Translations under genes and position numbers: made by a program | In this document: piece after piece, positions 1 to 12,030 of the stretch | Numbering within the stretch: the first letter of the stretch is position 1 | Layout of the letters: each line of letters starts with the position of its first letter | Origin: Lathyrus oleraceus | Taxonomy: Eukaryota; Streptophyta; Magnoliopsida; Fabales; Fabaceae | Assembly: GCF_024323335.1 (NCBI RefSeq) | Contig: NC_066583.1 | Location: forward strand, 362,391,877 to 362,455,876 | Reading direction: 5' to 3' | DNA: 64,000 nucleotides | Notes under the pieces: model-generated | The model's input: the letters and a program-made list of their open reading frames with translations, nothing else | Told to the model about the DNA's origin: nothing | Database searches by the model: none

Positions 1-600
1 TCTAAATGGCATTCTTCTATAAGCAAAAATACCATAGAGGCATGTGAATGCAGTTTTCTCTTGGTCTTCAGGGGCAACAACAATTTGGTTGTACCCCGAG
101 TAACCATCTAATAAACAATAGTAATCGTGTCTGGTTAACCTTTCCAGCATTTGATCAATGAATGGTAACGGGAAGTGATCCTTCCGTGTTGCCACGTTTA
201 GTCTTCAAACGGTCGGGCTTATACCTTTCAAGTCCTCAATTGCCCATCCGATTGCACCCTTGTATTTTTTTAGCACTTGAATGAGTTCTGCTTCTTGGGC
301 ACTCTGTAGACTAGCATTGATAATAGCTGGGCATTTTTTTCAGTGTCTAGAAATACATACTTTAGATTTGTTGGTAACTGCTTCAGATTCACCCCTATTT
401 TTGGTTCTTCAGTGACATCTGATGGTGGTGGTCTTAGATCTTCCCACCGGTGTGGTCTAGATCTAATCCATTCAGGTTGTTTTTCCATCATAGCGAGCAC
501 CTCAGACTCTCCTTCATCTTCATCACATTCAAAAATGGATAAGCTTAAGACCCGTTTTAGTGGTGACTGGGGTTTATGCCTTTTATTTTCTTGAGCAATT
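1..600 (-). pseudogene. Athila-type reverse transcriptase, N-terminal part, broken
   Basis: The minus strand of 270-500 encodes the linker before RT (residues like LKQLPTNLKYVFLDTE, an LPPHLKYAFL-type motif of Athila and related pol proteins). The minus strand of about 1-200 encodes fingers and palm: FPLPFIDQMLERL, then a LLDGYSGYNQI stretch, then KTAFTC and YGIFAYRRMPF-like residues. These are the conserved RT blocks A and B. The two parts are in different frames and the intervening segment around 200-270 is degraded, so the reading frame is broken. The rest of RT lies outside the window. Confidence 0.75.
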
Positions 601-731
601 ACTTGGTCGATTATCTCTATAGTGTTGCTTGTGCCGATATCATCTTTGTATTACATTGTGTTCCTCACATCTATTTTTAATTCTTCATCATAGACCTTGA
701 GGGTCATAGTTCCTTCCTCAATGTCTATCAT

Positions 732-1206
732 TCACTGTCCTGTTTCCAAGAAAGGTCTGCCCAATATGAGAGGAATCTCCTCATCTTCCGGCATTTCTAG
801 AATGACGAAGTCAACTGGGAAGACAAACTTGTCAATTTTTACAAGAACATCTTCCACAATACCATAGGGTCGCCTCACAGAGCGATCCGCAAACTGAAGT
901 GTCGTTCGAGTATCTTGAACAGAGTCGATGCCTAATTTCTTATAGATGGACAGTGGCATTAAGCTTACACTTGCTCCTAAGTCAATCAGAGCCTTCTTGA
1001 ATTTTCTATCGCCAATAGTGCATGGAATAGTTACCGATCCCCTGTCTTTCTTTTTCACTGGGATTTTCATGCCTTGGAGAATGGCACTGCATGTTTCAGT
1101 TAGGATGATCGGTTCCGTATCAGTGGAACGCTTCTTGGAAATTATGTCTTTCATGAACTTGGCATATATTGGCATTTGTTCTAATGCTTCAGAAAAAGGG
1201 ATGTTG
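732..1206 (-). pseudogene. Athila-type aspartic protease region
   Basis: A 147-residue open stretch starts near 1175 and ends at 732. It has the aspartic protease active-site motif in the Athila form (ALIDLGASVSLMP, with DLGAS in place of DTGAS) and the distal ILGRPFL motif. In vivo it would be released from a Gag-Pol polyprotein and would process it. Upstream in the same reading direction INIPFSEALEQMP, the usual Gag/protease linker, continues across a nonsense codon at about 1207-1209. The region between 600 and 730, which would link to RT, has no long open frame. Confidence 0.8.
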
Positions 1207-1208
1207 AT

Positions 1209-1836
1209 TTAGAGTTTTTTGAACATTTCCAGGAACTTCTCAAAATTCTTTTCATGTTGATTTTTCTTTTTCTGTCTTGGAGGGTAAGGGAGTTTGATCA
1301 CTGGTTTAGGAACCTTATCTTTCTCCTTGACAGGAGGTGGTATTACTTCTTCATCTTGGTTTTTTGTTTCCTTGATTTCTAAATCCACCTCTATCAATCC
1401 ATCTTTTTCTATATCATTTTTCTCTATTGACTTTCCACTTCGGGTTGTGACAATGTTAATAGTGTTATGTTCCCGCGGATTTGTCACCGTACCACTAGGT
1501 AGGGTACCCGGGGCTTGAGAGCTTGAAGCTAACTGTTGTGTTATCTGTCCCATTTGTACTTCAAGATTTTTAATGGAGGTTATGGTATTTTTCTGATTAG
1601 TCCTTATTTCTTCTTGAAACTGTATGTTGTGGGTTGCTAACTTTTTAATGGCAATTTACCATTCAACCTTTTTAGGTGCCTGTTGTTGTTGTTGTTGATA
1701 TTGAGTCTGATATTGCCCTGTACCTTATTGCGGAACATTCCCTCTCTGATCTTTTCAGGAGAAGTTTGGATAATTCTTCTAACCTGGGTTGTAAGTGTTA
1801 GAATAGGGATTACTCTGCTTCAAGAATTTGATCTCT
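1209..1836 (-). pseudogene. Athila Gag C-terminal region with nonsense codons
   Basis: An open stretch at 1209-1553 carries the serine/threonine/lysine-rich Gag tail (VTTRSGK, then KLPYPPRQKKK and FEKFLEMFKKL), a signature just before the protease in Athila elements. From 1554 to 1836 the minus strand reads as NPYSNTYNPG, a glutamine run and FQEEIRTNQKNT, but with stop codons, several at places where family members have tryptophan. It is a decayed continuation of the Gag frame at 1837-2784. Confidence 0.7.
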
Positions 1837-2784
1837 TCAATTTGTTAGGGGAGTAGCAAAGCAATAGACTGTGTGATAAGGTCCATTACATATTTCACAC
1901 GTGCTCGCCTGAGCTAGCTGAACCTGCGCTATCTGTTGAGTACCTATATTCATAGCTTTCAGCTTTTTGTCTACTTCGGCAGCAACTCTGTCTTCCAAAC
2001 GGATTTTCTTTGTCTCTAATTTTAGATCAATCACCCCATCTGGCTGACTAGTACACCTGTCGTATAGCTCTAGATGCTCATTGGAAGCTATTGTTTCAAT
2101 AATCCTCTTGATACCAGTGGTTGTTGAGAAATTTGTCGAGCCACCGACTGCTGTATCAATCAACTGTTTTGTTTTTATTTTCAGCCCATTAACGAACATC
2201 TGCATTTGTTCGGTCTGATCCATATTATGAGTTGGACACACTACTAAGATCCTTTTGAATCTTTTGTAAGTGTCTCCCAATGATTCACCATCCTTCTGTT
2301 TGAAATTAAGAATTTCATACCTTTTTCTCAGGAATACTGATGCTGGAAAGTACTCATTTAAGAATCCAGTTTCCATCTCCTTCCAGGATGTGATACTGTC
2401 GGCAGGAAGAGAATAGAACCATTCTTCTGCGTCTTCAGCTAAAGTGAACGGGAATATTCTTAATTTTTTTGCTTCATCAGTATGACCATCAATTTTCAGG
2501 GTGGTGCTCATGGTCAGAAATCTTTGCAGGTGTTTGTTGGCATTTTCATTAACCTTTTCGGTGAAAGGTTTTCTTTCCAATTTATTGATCGTGCTAGGAT
2601 GTAGTTGAAAATTTGTCACATTCACTGGTTGGTTGACAATGGTCAGTCGATCACCCGATGCATTTGCACCTCCATAGTCACCCAGGAGTCTTTCCGGAGG
2701 TGGAAGGGGTGGAATTGGAGGAACTTCAGCCATTGGTTCCTTGACTTCTGAGTGATTAGAGGTACTTTCTTTTGTAGAATCCAC
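1837..2784 (-). pseudogene. Athila-lineage Gag (capsid) domain
   Basis: This 315-residue open frame has the retrotransposon Gag core: LRIFPFTLAEDAEEWFYSLP, then SITSWKEMETGFLNEYFP, then FKQKDGESLGDTYKRFK and CPTHNMDQTEQM. This pattern is characteristic of plant Ty3/gypsy Gag (retrotrans_gag family) and closest in style to Athila. A proline-rich stretch lies near residues 20-35 and a Cys/His motif (CEICNGPYHTVYC) near the end is a zinc-knuckle variant. It would assemble virus-like particles around element RNA. The frame stops at 1837 at what looks like a nonsense mutation, since Gag-like residues continue beyond it. Confidence 0.85.
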
Positions 2785-2960
2785 TCTTTGTTCTCTGCGT
2801 CTTCGGTGAAAGGTTCTCTCGATCTCTGCGTCAAAAAGAAATTCAGCTGAGGGTTCTCCTCACATACATAAATTAGTAAATTATAAAGGACAGAAAAATA
2901 ATTTTATTGCATAGCAACAAAATTTTAATTGAAATTAAAATTAAACTCTATATTTTGGCA

Positions 2961-2978
2961 GTCCCGGCAATGGCGCCA
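2961..2978 (-). promoter_or_regulatory. Primer-binding site of the Athila element (tRNA-Asp type)
   Basis: On the minus strand the bases TGGCGCCATTGCCGGGAC follow six bases after an LTR end in TGATCA-type context. This is one or two mismatches from the complement of the 3' end of plant tRNA-Asp (TGGCGCCGTTGCCGGGGA), the primer used by Athila elements. It fixes the strand of the element and the LTR boundary at 2985. Confidence 0.8.
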
Positions 2979-3002
2979 AAAACTTGATCGGGAAAATAGC
3001 AA

Positions 3003-3007
3003 GTGTA
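3003..3007. repeat. Target-site duplication GTGTA, left copy
   Basis: GTGTA directly precedes the left LTR, and the same five bases occur at 30071-30075 directly after the right LTR. Removing the element and one copy rejoins the Athila LTR cleanly. Confidence 0.93.
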
Positions 3008-4289
3008 TGTGACGGTGTATTCGTCGCTATATGATCTATCGATTAAACCATAAGCTAGGAGATACATTGAAATTTCGAGTCGCCACCGCACTTTTATTTA
3101 TCCAAAGGACTGGCTAAAAAGCGAACAAAAGCCTAAGAAGTTTTACACGTAGAAAACTAATAAAAAGATCAGAGATTCTGGGTAAGGGGTAAATTACGCA
3201 ATGGGAAGGTGTTAGGCACCCACTACGTCCTAGGTACTCCTAGGGAGCCCTTTTCACACTTGTTGTGCTAAATTATTATTTGTTATGACAAAAATATTGT
3301 GCAAACATGATTGGGATGATGAGAAAAGAATATACAAATTTATTGGGTTATTGGGTTCGAACGGATGAACCCGTTGCCTACGTACCTTCCATCAAAGGTA
3401 AGGATCAGAACGCCGTAGTTCGGCTAAAAGATTTCCAAAAGTTGGTGGATTCAGTTTTAAACACAAGCACTGAGGCTTTTCATTATCAATGGGAGAACAC
3501 TCGACCAAAAACAACATCCACCATGCGAGGATAGCTTTGACGTACTATAGGGGTTAGCCCTGTTTTCAGTACGGAAGTCTTACTGTCGACTCACTAAGGA
3601 TAGGCAAGATTTACATCAACCACAATGATAATTGAAACCTATGGCTAATGCATGAAAAGATTAACAATGGACAAAGCCAAAACAATTGAGTGGGTGAAGT
3701 TAACTGATTATGATTATGAAAATGAAGTCAAAGTATGATTAAGATTAATTCAAGGAAGTATTATGAAATGGAGTTTGAAAAAAGTCAAGGACTTGAGTCC
3801 AGGTTTTTAGTTAGAAAACATGTAGATGTCTGCACAACACTTATGTCAAGTTTGAAAGATAAAGTGTGAAAAAGTCTAGGACATAATGAATGATGAATGG
3901 ATGAAGATGGAAAGTAAAACTTCTTAGAAGGTTCACTTCTTGAAATCATATGGGAGATGATTCAAGTGTGTCCTTTGGAATAGCAATTAATAATAACAAA
4001 CAAACAAAGTAAAGAAAAGCGGATACCGGATGCCAATCAATGGTCTTATACCAATCTCCTAAAACAGAATGGGATGTCAGAAGCCACTCAATGGTCTTAC
4101 ACTAATCTCCACAGGCAAAGAAATAAAAAGCGGATACCGGATACCAATAGATGGATTTACACCAGTCTCCTAAAACAAAACAGGATATCAGAAGCCACTC
4201 AATGGTCTTACACCAATCTCCTCAAAAGAAAAACAAAGATGAACTATGGAAGTCAACTGCCAATCTATCTGGACTTAGGTTAACTTCAC

Positions 4290-4745
4290 AGTATGCTCAC
4301 AGGAAATCCAATGCCACATCACAGGGACTTACAATGGATCCTCACATACATGAACAAAAGCAACAAATGATCACAGGAATGCAAATGCCAACTTACAGGG
4401 ACTTATAATTGCAACCTCTCACACAAACAGATGAACAAACTATGATCACAGGAAAGCAGATGCCAACTTACAGGGACTTATAACTGTATCCTCACATACA
4501 AACAGACAAACCAAATTATGATCACAGGAAAGCAGATGCCAACTTACAGGGACTTATAACTGCAACCTCACATACAAATCAAACAGATCAAACTATGATC
4601 ACAGGACAACAGATGCCAACTTACAGGGACTTACAACTGCAACCTCACATACAAACAAACAGATCAAATTATGATCATAGGATAACAGATGCCAACTTAC
4701 AGGGACTTATAACTGTATCCTCACATACAAACAGATAACAGAAGA
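4290..4745. repeat. Tandem repeat of about 76 bp inside the Ogre LTR
   Basis: Units containing ATGATCACAGG, then GCCAACTTACAGGGACTTA and CCTCACATACAAACAG start near 4367, 4442, 4518, 4595 and 4671, with a diverged first unit near 4291. Spacing is 75-77 bp. A related shorter repeat (GCGGATACCGG, then CAATGGTCTTA) lies at 4020-4230. The other LTR carries the same array at about 23731-24186. Confidence 0.85.
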
Positions 4746-5499
4746 TATGAGTGACCAATGAGGTCTTACACTCTATCCTTCCATGTCACAGGAGCAAATG
4801 CCAAAGCAATGGACTTACAATTGTCCTCAATGGGCAAACAACAATGATAGCATCACAAAAAGCAAATGAGATGATCATGCATTAATGGCAATTGATGATG
4901 ATGATAGATGCATAACATACAGGCAAACAAGTGCACATGAAGCAATCAATCAATCAATGAATATCAGACAGCACACTCTATAGCCAAACAAATGGGGGGC
5001 TCACACAAGAGGGTTTGACTTTGAAAGTCCACTGTAATAGGTGAAGGTCGCTCTTAACCTGGCCATTGAGGGGCTCAGGTGAAGCAGATGAAAAGGAGAT
5101 GAGGGGTGTGCCTCATTGCTTCTATCTCAGATCAGAGAGAGCATCAAAGAAAGTGTGGGAGTTCAGAAAGTAGGAACTCTCTCCACATTATTGACTCGAT
5201 TAGATCTTGGGTATTTATCTCAATGCTTCAACCATGTAATGGGAGCAAAGAGAGGACACACTGAATAGTGGGGGATAGATTGCTTATCCCTACCTTCCAC
5301 CAATTGCCTTACTTGAAGGACTTTTCCTGCTTAGGACAAATTTAAACACACACAGGCATTGCCTCTTAAGGAGGACTTCAGACAGTTTGCCCGGTCAAAT
5401 AACAGACCGGGTCTCCAGACTACATGAAGAAGAAATATTTATACCTCAAAGCAAATGCTAAAAAGCAAAGCAAGCAAGCAAGTTCAAAGAACTTAAGCA

Positions 5500-6850
5500 A
5501 CTAAAGTACCTGAAAAAGTCAAACTTATTAGCAAACAGTTCAACAGTCAAAATCAAAGGCAAATGGATAAACAAAATTCAACCACAGAGGGATCAATTGT
5601 GCAAGGCACAATGACTCAAGCATATGAGTCACCTACAAAACAAGTGTTAGCACATGATAAACAAACCAACTCAATCAAAATTGAAAGGTCTTTGGGGCAT
5701 TGGTGCTCAACCTGAAACAGATGAACTCAACATAAGCTTAGAAGACCACTAGGACTAGCCTAGGGTCAAAGATGAAAGAAAAAGTCAAGGCAGCAAGAAA
5801 AAGTCAACCCAAACCAAGTTTAAACATTCAAGAAGCATTCTCAATTGGATTCACAATTATATCATGCATCATTGTCATTTCATATGCAAAAGGATGCAAA
5901 GCATGGCAAGAGAAGCATACAAAAGTCAACAGCAAAGACTTCATTCAAAAGTCAACTCAAACAATCTCAAAAATTATGAAATAAATCACACTCAATCCTA
6001 ACATCTAACATGGTATACATGTAAAATTTCATGGCATTTGGATGAGAGGAAGGCAGTCAAGTAAAATCATGAAGTCAAACCAAATTCAAGTAAGCATGGT
6101 GAAAGTCAACAAGCATGGGTCAACTTCAAAAAATCATATCAATTTGAAAACAGAAGAGAAATGAGTGAGATTAACACCAATGCAAAGCTCAAAGAGTCTA
6201 GTTATCACATATGAAATTTCATGGTCATACAATAAGATTTGAGAATTTCACAAAAGATATGGCAATGCATAGCACAAAAAGTCAACAAATGACCAAGTAT
6301 GGAAGAAAAATCTCAATCAAATGGAAAACAGCATGATTAATTCCAAGAAAATTCATACACAAACTAGACATATGAGAGATCATTCATGCAAAATTTGGAG
6401 TCAATTGGATAAGAGGAAGCATGTGAATAAAAATTGGGAAAATGCATGATCATGGTATAGCACCAAATGTAACACATAACTTCAAAAAATCAAAGCTCTC
6501 AATCCACACATGATAAATGCACAAACCTTATATGGAAATGAAGGTCAATGTGTCTAGTTTCACCACAAAAAATTTCAAGGGCATTGGATGCAACATGAGT
6601 ATTTCACAAAAGGAATGGCACAATGTATCATTTATGCACACATGTGAAGAAAATAATTATCAATTAAAATCCAGCCAATGGAAAAATAATTAAAAATCAT
6701 GGTTAAATAAAGGACATTCTTGTGAACATGTGGAAAAAATTTCAAGATTTTTGGATGAAATGTGGAAGAGAAATAAATTGTGGAAGTTGGATGATAAATT
6801 GGTGCAAGCATGAGCAAAAGGCATAGCAATATGGGGTCAACCAAGTCAAC
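5500..6850 (-). promoter_or_regulatory. Cluster of W-box-like TTGACY motifs in the LTR
   Basis: The plus strand repeats AGTCAA or GGTCAA about a dozen times (for example near 5511, 5546, 5784, 5803, 5926, 5950, 6055, 6071, 6103, 6119, 6281, 6837 and 6846). In element sense each reads TTGACT or TTGACC, the core bound by WRKY factors. The clustering and strand bias are seen directly; any regulatory role is inference. The copy in the 5' LTR is at about 24940-26290. Confidence 0.4.
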
Positions 6851-6999
6851 GGAGTGGCAAAGCTGTAATATTGAGTTCACTAATTAAAACTCTGCGTTTT
6901 GGGCAGAGGAAAGGAAATGTTTTCATTGGTCCTCAGCCAATGAAACAGTGAACACCAATGAAACTTCAAATTTTCTGTTTTTTAAGAAACCCTAGGTTT

Positions 7000-8700
7000 G
7001 CAGCATGGTTTTGCAAGCAAACAACAATCATTTTCAAACAACATCAACCATCATCAACAAATAATCATGGCATGGCATTTTCAGGCAACAACAGCAACAC
7101 CAAAATTCGACCATCAACAACATCATGGCATAAATATGGACAAAGCATTTGGCTTAAACAACAGCAGCAAGGTTTATGCATCAATTTCAAGGTGTCTTCA
7201 AGCAATCATCAACAACATCAAACAACATAATTCAACCAAACATGCAACCTCATGCATTATCAACCAACAACAGCATGGCATTATTCATGAGATTTCCTTG
7301 GCAGCTCAAAAACAGCAAAACAGCAGGGCATTCATAAGATTTTCTTGGCAGCTAATGGCAGCAAAACAGCAGGAAAAACTCAGTATGCTTCAAACAAAAC
7401 TCGACCAAAAAACAAAAGCAAAGCAAGTGGCATTCAAACTCATGTAACTTCATGCAAATGATCAAAAATGAAGTCCAACAAACATTCACAAACAGCAGGG
7501 CCATGGTTTCATCATCACTATGTACTCATCATAACAAACAGCATGGTGTTCAAGGTGTTTCAAAACTGCAGCAAGGTTATGTCAGCAATGGTATCATGTT
7601 ATCGACCAAAACATCACCAGGTAGAACAGCAACAATAAACAAGCATGGTCAAGGAACACTGTCATCATTAAGCAATATCAACCAATAACCAAGCAACAAA
7701 ATCATGAGAAAAAAAAATCTGTACAGGGCATAAGTTTGGACAGCAGTATAATTCATTCATCATCATGTTCATCCGACCAAACAAAGCAAAACAAACAACA
7801 GCACATGACAGCATATAAACAGCAAGCAGTATTTCATCATTATCATCATCAAGCAAACAGCAGGAACAAACTCAGTATGCTTCATGTCATAAACACCAAA
7901 ACAACACAAGCAGGAACATTTCTAGGCAGGGTTCTCTAAGCTGCAGCAAGCATATTTATCATCATCATGTTCATCAAAAACAACAGCATTCAACATTGGT
8001 ATCATGTTCTCATAGCAAACAAACAACAGCATGAACCAAAACTAGACCAAACATACAACAGCATAGCATAATTCATATGGTTTTTCATGGCAGCTTAAGG
8101 CTTAACAGCATGGTATCATGTATTCATCACTAGTCAACATTCAAACACCAATCATGGACAACAGAATATACCAATAGCAGCAGCAGGACATTAATGTTTC
8201 ACATGGATTTCATGGCAATGTTCATGGTTTAATAGCAGGGCATTTCATCATCAATTTGCATCAAACAAAACATGATTCGACCACATCACACAACAGCATA
8301 GCAAAAACTTCATCATGCAGCACCAACCAAAACAAACAAACAGCAACAACATGGCATTGTGTAAGGTTCATAATGCAAACAAACAAAAGCATACAACATA
8401 CTTCACATGGTTTTTATAAGCATATTCATGAGGTTCAAAAAAAACAGCAGCATTAGCATCAAAGCTCATCATCAAAGTAATCATCAAGAACAATAGCAAG
8501 CAAGCAGCATGGTGTTCAACATGATATCCATCAACACGAAATCATTTAGCATGGTAAACAACAAGGTTCATGCAACTACTATCATCACCTAAACTCAACC
8601 AACAACAAAACAACATTTAACCTTGTGGAAATCTGGACAGAATTAGGGTTTTAATGCAACAGTATTCATCAAGTTCATGCAACATCATCATGAATCAACA
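7000..8700. repeat. CAA/CAT/CAG-rich low-complexity segment of the LTR
   Basis: About 1.7 kb dominated by CAACA, CATCATC, AACAGCA and AGCATGG words on the plus strand, with few G-rich counterparts, giving spurious Gln/His/Asn-rich frames. There is no fixed period, so it is cryptically simple sequence and not a tandem array. It is duplicated at about 26440-28140. Confidence 0.7.
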
Positions 8701-11260
8701 TGCCCAGAAAATGAAACCAAGCATGCCAATAGCTTCATCAAGCATCAAACAACAAGAATGTGGTGTCATATTTCATTAACTCATCATGTCCAAGCCAAAT
8801 CGAAGAAAAATGCATTTACACATGAAAATGAAAGTTCAGATTTAACACGATATAGTCAACCATTTCAAGCAAACTAACATCCATTAGAATCAGCATCAAG
8901 TGAACTATCCAAAGCATATCATGGCATGGAGAAAGAAGAGATCGAGATTTTTACTTGGTTATGAAGAAATGGATGAAACAGTGGTATTTTGAGGTTGCTA
9001 TACTCGAACAGATGGCCTTTGTGCTTTGCAATGTTGAATACTTGAAGAAAACCAGCTCACCCTTGCTTGAAACTCTCAAATCTTGAGTTCACCATTGTCA
9101 TGCTCATTGAAAACAGAGCCAGGAGGGAGCTGCACAGGTGTGGTTTCACACTTGGAATGGGCTTGTTATGATGATGGATGATGAAGAAAACAAGAGGAAG
9201 CTCGAGGGTTTTGGGATTTTTTTTGCAGAAAATCACTTTGAGCAAAATGCACTATGTGAGAGTGAGGGAGAATTCTGGTTGGTGGCTGCAGCTTCTAGGG
9301 TTGCAAATGACAGCAAACATGCTTTATATTTGCTGTTTAAGTTTGGTTAATGATGTACTAACAATGATTAGCTCAAATGGAACCAATTGCATTTTTACTA
9401 ATTTGGAAATAAGTGAGTAGGGAGGTGTGTTTGTGGTCGAGTGGGCCTTGGCCAGGCTGTAAGCAGACCTTCACAGCTGCTGTTTTGGTTGTACAAGTGA
9501 AATGCTGTACTGTTTTTTACTCAATGAACCAAAATGCATAAAAATGCCAACTTTGTACCTTGGCCCAAAATGGTAGGAAAATGGTGATATGATGATGGTT
9601 TAAGGCTTGAGACAAGTCACAAATGTGATTTAGAACATTTTCCAATTGGCAAAAATGAGAAAAAGTCCATAAATCAAAAAGTCAACTGTGAGTCAAACTT
9701 GATTTTAAATGAAAAAGGTCCAAAAATGCCATTTTGATTGGCAAGGTTTTAGGTCATGAAATTTATATTTTTGGAAAGAGGATGAAAAATGTGGTTTGTA
9801 GGAAAAAACCCCACCAAATTTGGCCTTATGGTTTGAGAGATATGGCTTGTTGAAGTTCAAAAATTGGTGAAAATGATTTGATCATATCTTGACAACCACA
9901 CATGGGATTTGAGAGTTCTTGGACTTTTTGAAAATGGGAGAACAAGATCTTCAACTTTCATGTTGGGCAAAAATTCATTTGAAGCTTGTATCATGATGTA
10001 AGTTTAAGATCAAGAAGTTTCCATTTTTGGCAGTTGAAATTACAGGTCCACTTTCTATTTCTGGAAAATTTTCTGTTTGACTTGATTTTCTTCCATGATG
10101 AGGTTGAACATGATAGATGAGGCTTACATGAGCATGAATGAGCTCCTTCAAATCAATTCTATCCATCAAATCTCTGATTAAATCCTCAGTTGACCAAGTT
10201 TGACTTTTCTAGGGTTTTGAGTGACTGGTGCACTTCTGATGAATTCCAAACCCTAATTCCTTGAGAACTTGACTTCAAATGATGTCTCAAGTTGTATGAA
10301 CTCTTGATTATTGATCATGGTGCCCAAATTCTGCAAGAATGGCCACCATCCACTGCTTTGACTGACTGTTGACCATCTTTGACCTAATTTCTGATGGTTG
10401 CTTTAACTGCAAGCAAAAAAGGTTAGACTGACAATATTTTCGTACTTTTTGAATGATAAACATATGAAAAGCAAGAATATACAAATGCAAAGTATGCTTG
10501 GTGATCAAGAAACAAACCACAAGGCAATCTATCCACTAAGAGGAAAGCAAAGGCATGCATTGATCCTTGAGGTTATGATATGAATGATATGGGCCATGAG
10601 GGATCTTAGGGCCAAAATTGGGGTCTTACAGATGCCCCTATTTAAGGTCATTCTAGCCGGAGAAGTGAAGTTTAGAAATCTTCATCTCGACGCGGTAGAA
10701 TGGACTTAAATAACAGTAATGAGACTAATTTTGGTCCCTAAGAGACCTCATGATGCAAATGTATGCGTGCAAAAGACACAAATTCTGTGGGGAATATGAT
10801 TCACACAGAAGAAAAGACGATCCATCGGAGTAGTACACTCACCAGGAACAGAGACTCTAACAAGACTCTAATGGGGATAATAAAAGAAATGTGTGAACAA
10901 TACACGACTCCAAACTGGGGAGAAACAAAACTGACATAACGTGAACAAAACACGACTCTGATTAAGGAAAACAGAAAAAACAGACAGGAGAACTCACTGG
11001 GGAGCGAAGAACTCACACTGGGAAAAGAATTCCAAATGGAAAATAAATCCATTGGAGAGACACAAGCTGACTCCTGAGGAGAAGCAAAAGAAAACTCCAC
11101 TGGGGAAGTAACAAAGAAAATGAGATGTTACCAGGCATACGGGTAACAAACTCAGGAAAATCTGACTCCACAGGGGGACCGAGGTCATAATAGGGAGCAG
11201 AAAGGAGGGAACACCAAGGATTCCGGTTACTGGGTATATAATAGGTGACCGACCAAAGAC

Positions 11261-12030
11261 GTGAATTGGTGTGTGTTCCAAGACACTCATCATCCTGAAG
11301 TGAGCGAAAGCAAACTTGTTTATAGGATGGATATTTGATTCTGTAAAGAATGCAAATCTTACTCTGAGGGGAAAGCAACAAAGGATTGACCCAAGAGTGA
11401 ACGAGACATATTATTCATTACCGGCAGACCGTGAATAATATACTCGAAGGGAAAATTATCCTGAACCGGTTACTGGGTTGTTTAAGGATAAGATCCGAAA
11501 TCGTGAATTGGTTTGTGTTCCAAAACACTCATCATCCGAAAGAAAGCTAGAACAGCAGACTTGTTTAAAGGATGGTCAAAAAACGTGAATTGGTGTGTGT
11601 TCCAAAACACTCATCACCCGAAAGAAAGCTAGAACAGCAGACTTGTTTAAAGGATGGACAAAAAACGTGAATTGGTGTGTGTTCCAAAACACTCATCATC
11701 CAAAACGCAAACTTGGTTAAAGGATGGTCAAAAAACGTGAATTGGTGTGTGTTCCAAAACACTCATCATCCGAAAGAAAGCTAGAACAGCAGACTTGTTT
11801 AAAGGATGGACAAAAAAACGTGAATTGGTGTGTGTTCCAAAACACTCATCATCCAAAACGCAAACTGGTTAAAGGATGGGCAAAAAACGTGAATTGGTGT
11901 GTGTTCCAAGACACTCATCATCCGAAAGAAAGCTAGAACAGCAGACTTGTTTAAAGGATGGAAAAAAAACGTGAATTGGTGTGTGTTCCAAGACACTCAT
12001 CATCCTGAACACAAACTGGTTAAAGGATGG
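11261..12030. repeat. Tandem repeat with alternating 82- and 70-bp units
   Basis: The word GTGAATTGGTGTGTGTTCCA recurs at 11261, 11503, 11585, 11667, 11737, 11820, 11889 and 11971 (11503 has one change). After the first gap of 242 bp the spacings are 82, 82, 70, 83, 69 and 82. The long unit carries CGAAAGAAAGCTAGAACAGC and the short one CAAAACGCAAACTGG before a shared TTAAAGGATGG. Confidence 0.9.

Larger units (their letters stand above)
1..3007 (-). mobile_element. Athila-lineage Ty3/gypsy retrotransposon, 5' half, decayed
   Basis: Reading the minus strand from right to left there is an LTR end, a tRNA-Asp-like primer site, gag, protease and the start of RT, which is the order of a Ty3/gypsy element. 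The Gag core and the DLGAS protease motif are typical of the Athila lineage. The element continues past the left edge, so its 3' LTR and target duplication cannot be seen. Its 5' LTR is split by the Ogre-like insertion: 23 bp at 2985-3007 and the rest at 30071-31407. Several nonsense codons show it is dead. Confidence 0.85.
3008..10630 (-). repeat. Ogre-like LTR, left copy (3' LTR of the element)
   Basis: Runs from TGTGACGG to GGGTCTTACA on the plus strand, 7623 bp. It is almost identical to 22449-30070; I noticed about five differences by eye (near 3538, 6498, the A-run at 7709, 8323 and 8623). It contains a 76-bp tandem array (4290-4745), a GTCAA-rich segment (5500-6850) and a CAA/CAT-rich low-complexity segment (about 7000-8700). 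Open frames inside it are short, differ in style from proteins and are probably not coding. Confidence 0.93.

Noticed and set aside
3307..3534. 75-residue open frame, identical in both Ogre LTRs (also 22748-22975)
   Set aside because: Identity only reflects that the LTRs are copies of each other. No start context, domain or family resemblance supports a protein.
4290..4745. CRISPR-like array (regular repeats with different spacers)
   Set aside because: The repeats are tandem units of 76 bp without unique spacers, in a plant LTR; no Cas-type genes exist. The same applies to the palindrome arrays and the 170-bp array.
6998..7447. 149-residue Gln/His/Asn-rich frame in the LTR
   Set aside because: It arises from CAA/CAT/CAG simple sequence and is antisense to the element. 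Similar frames appear in all three phases.
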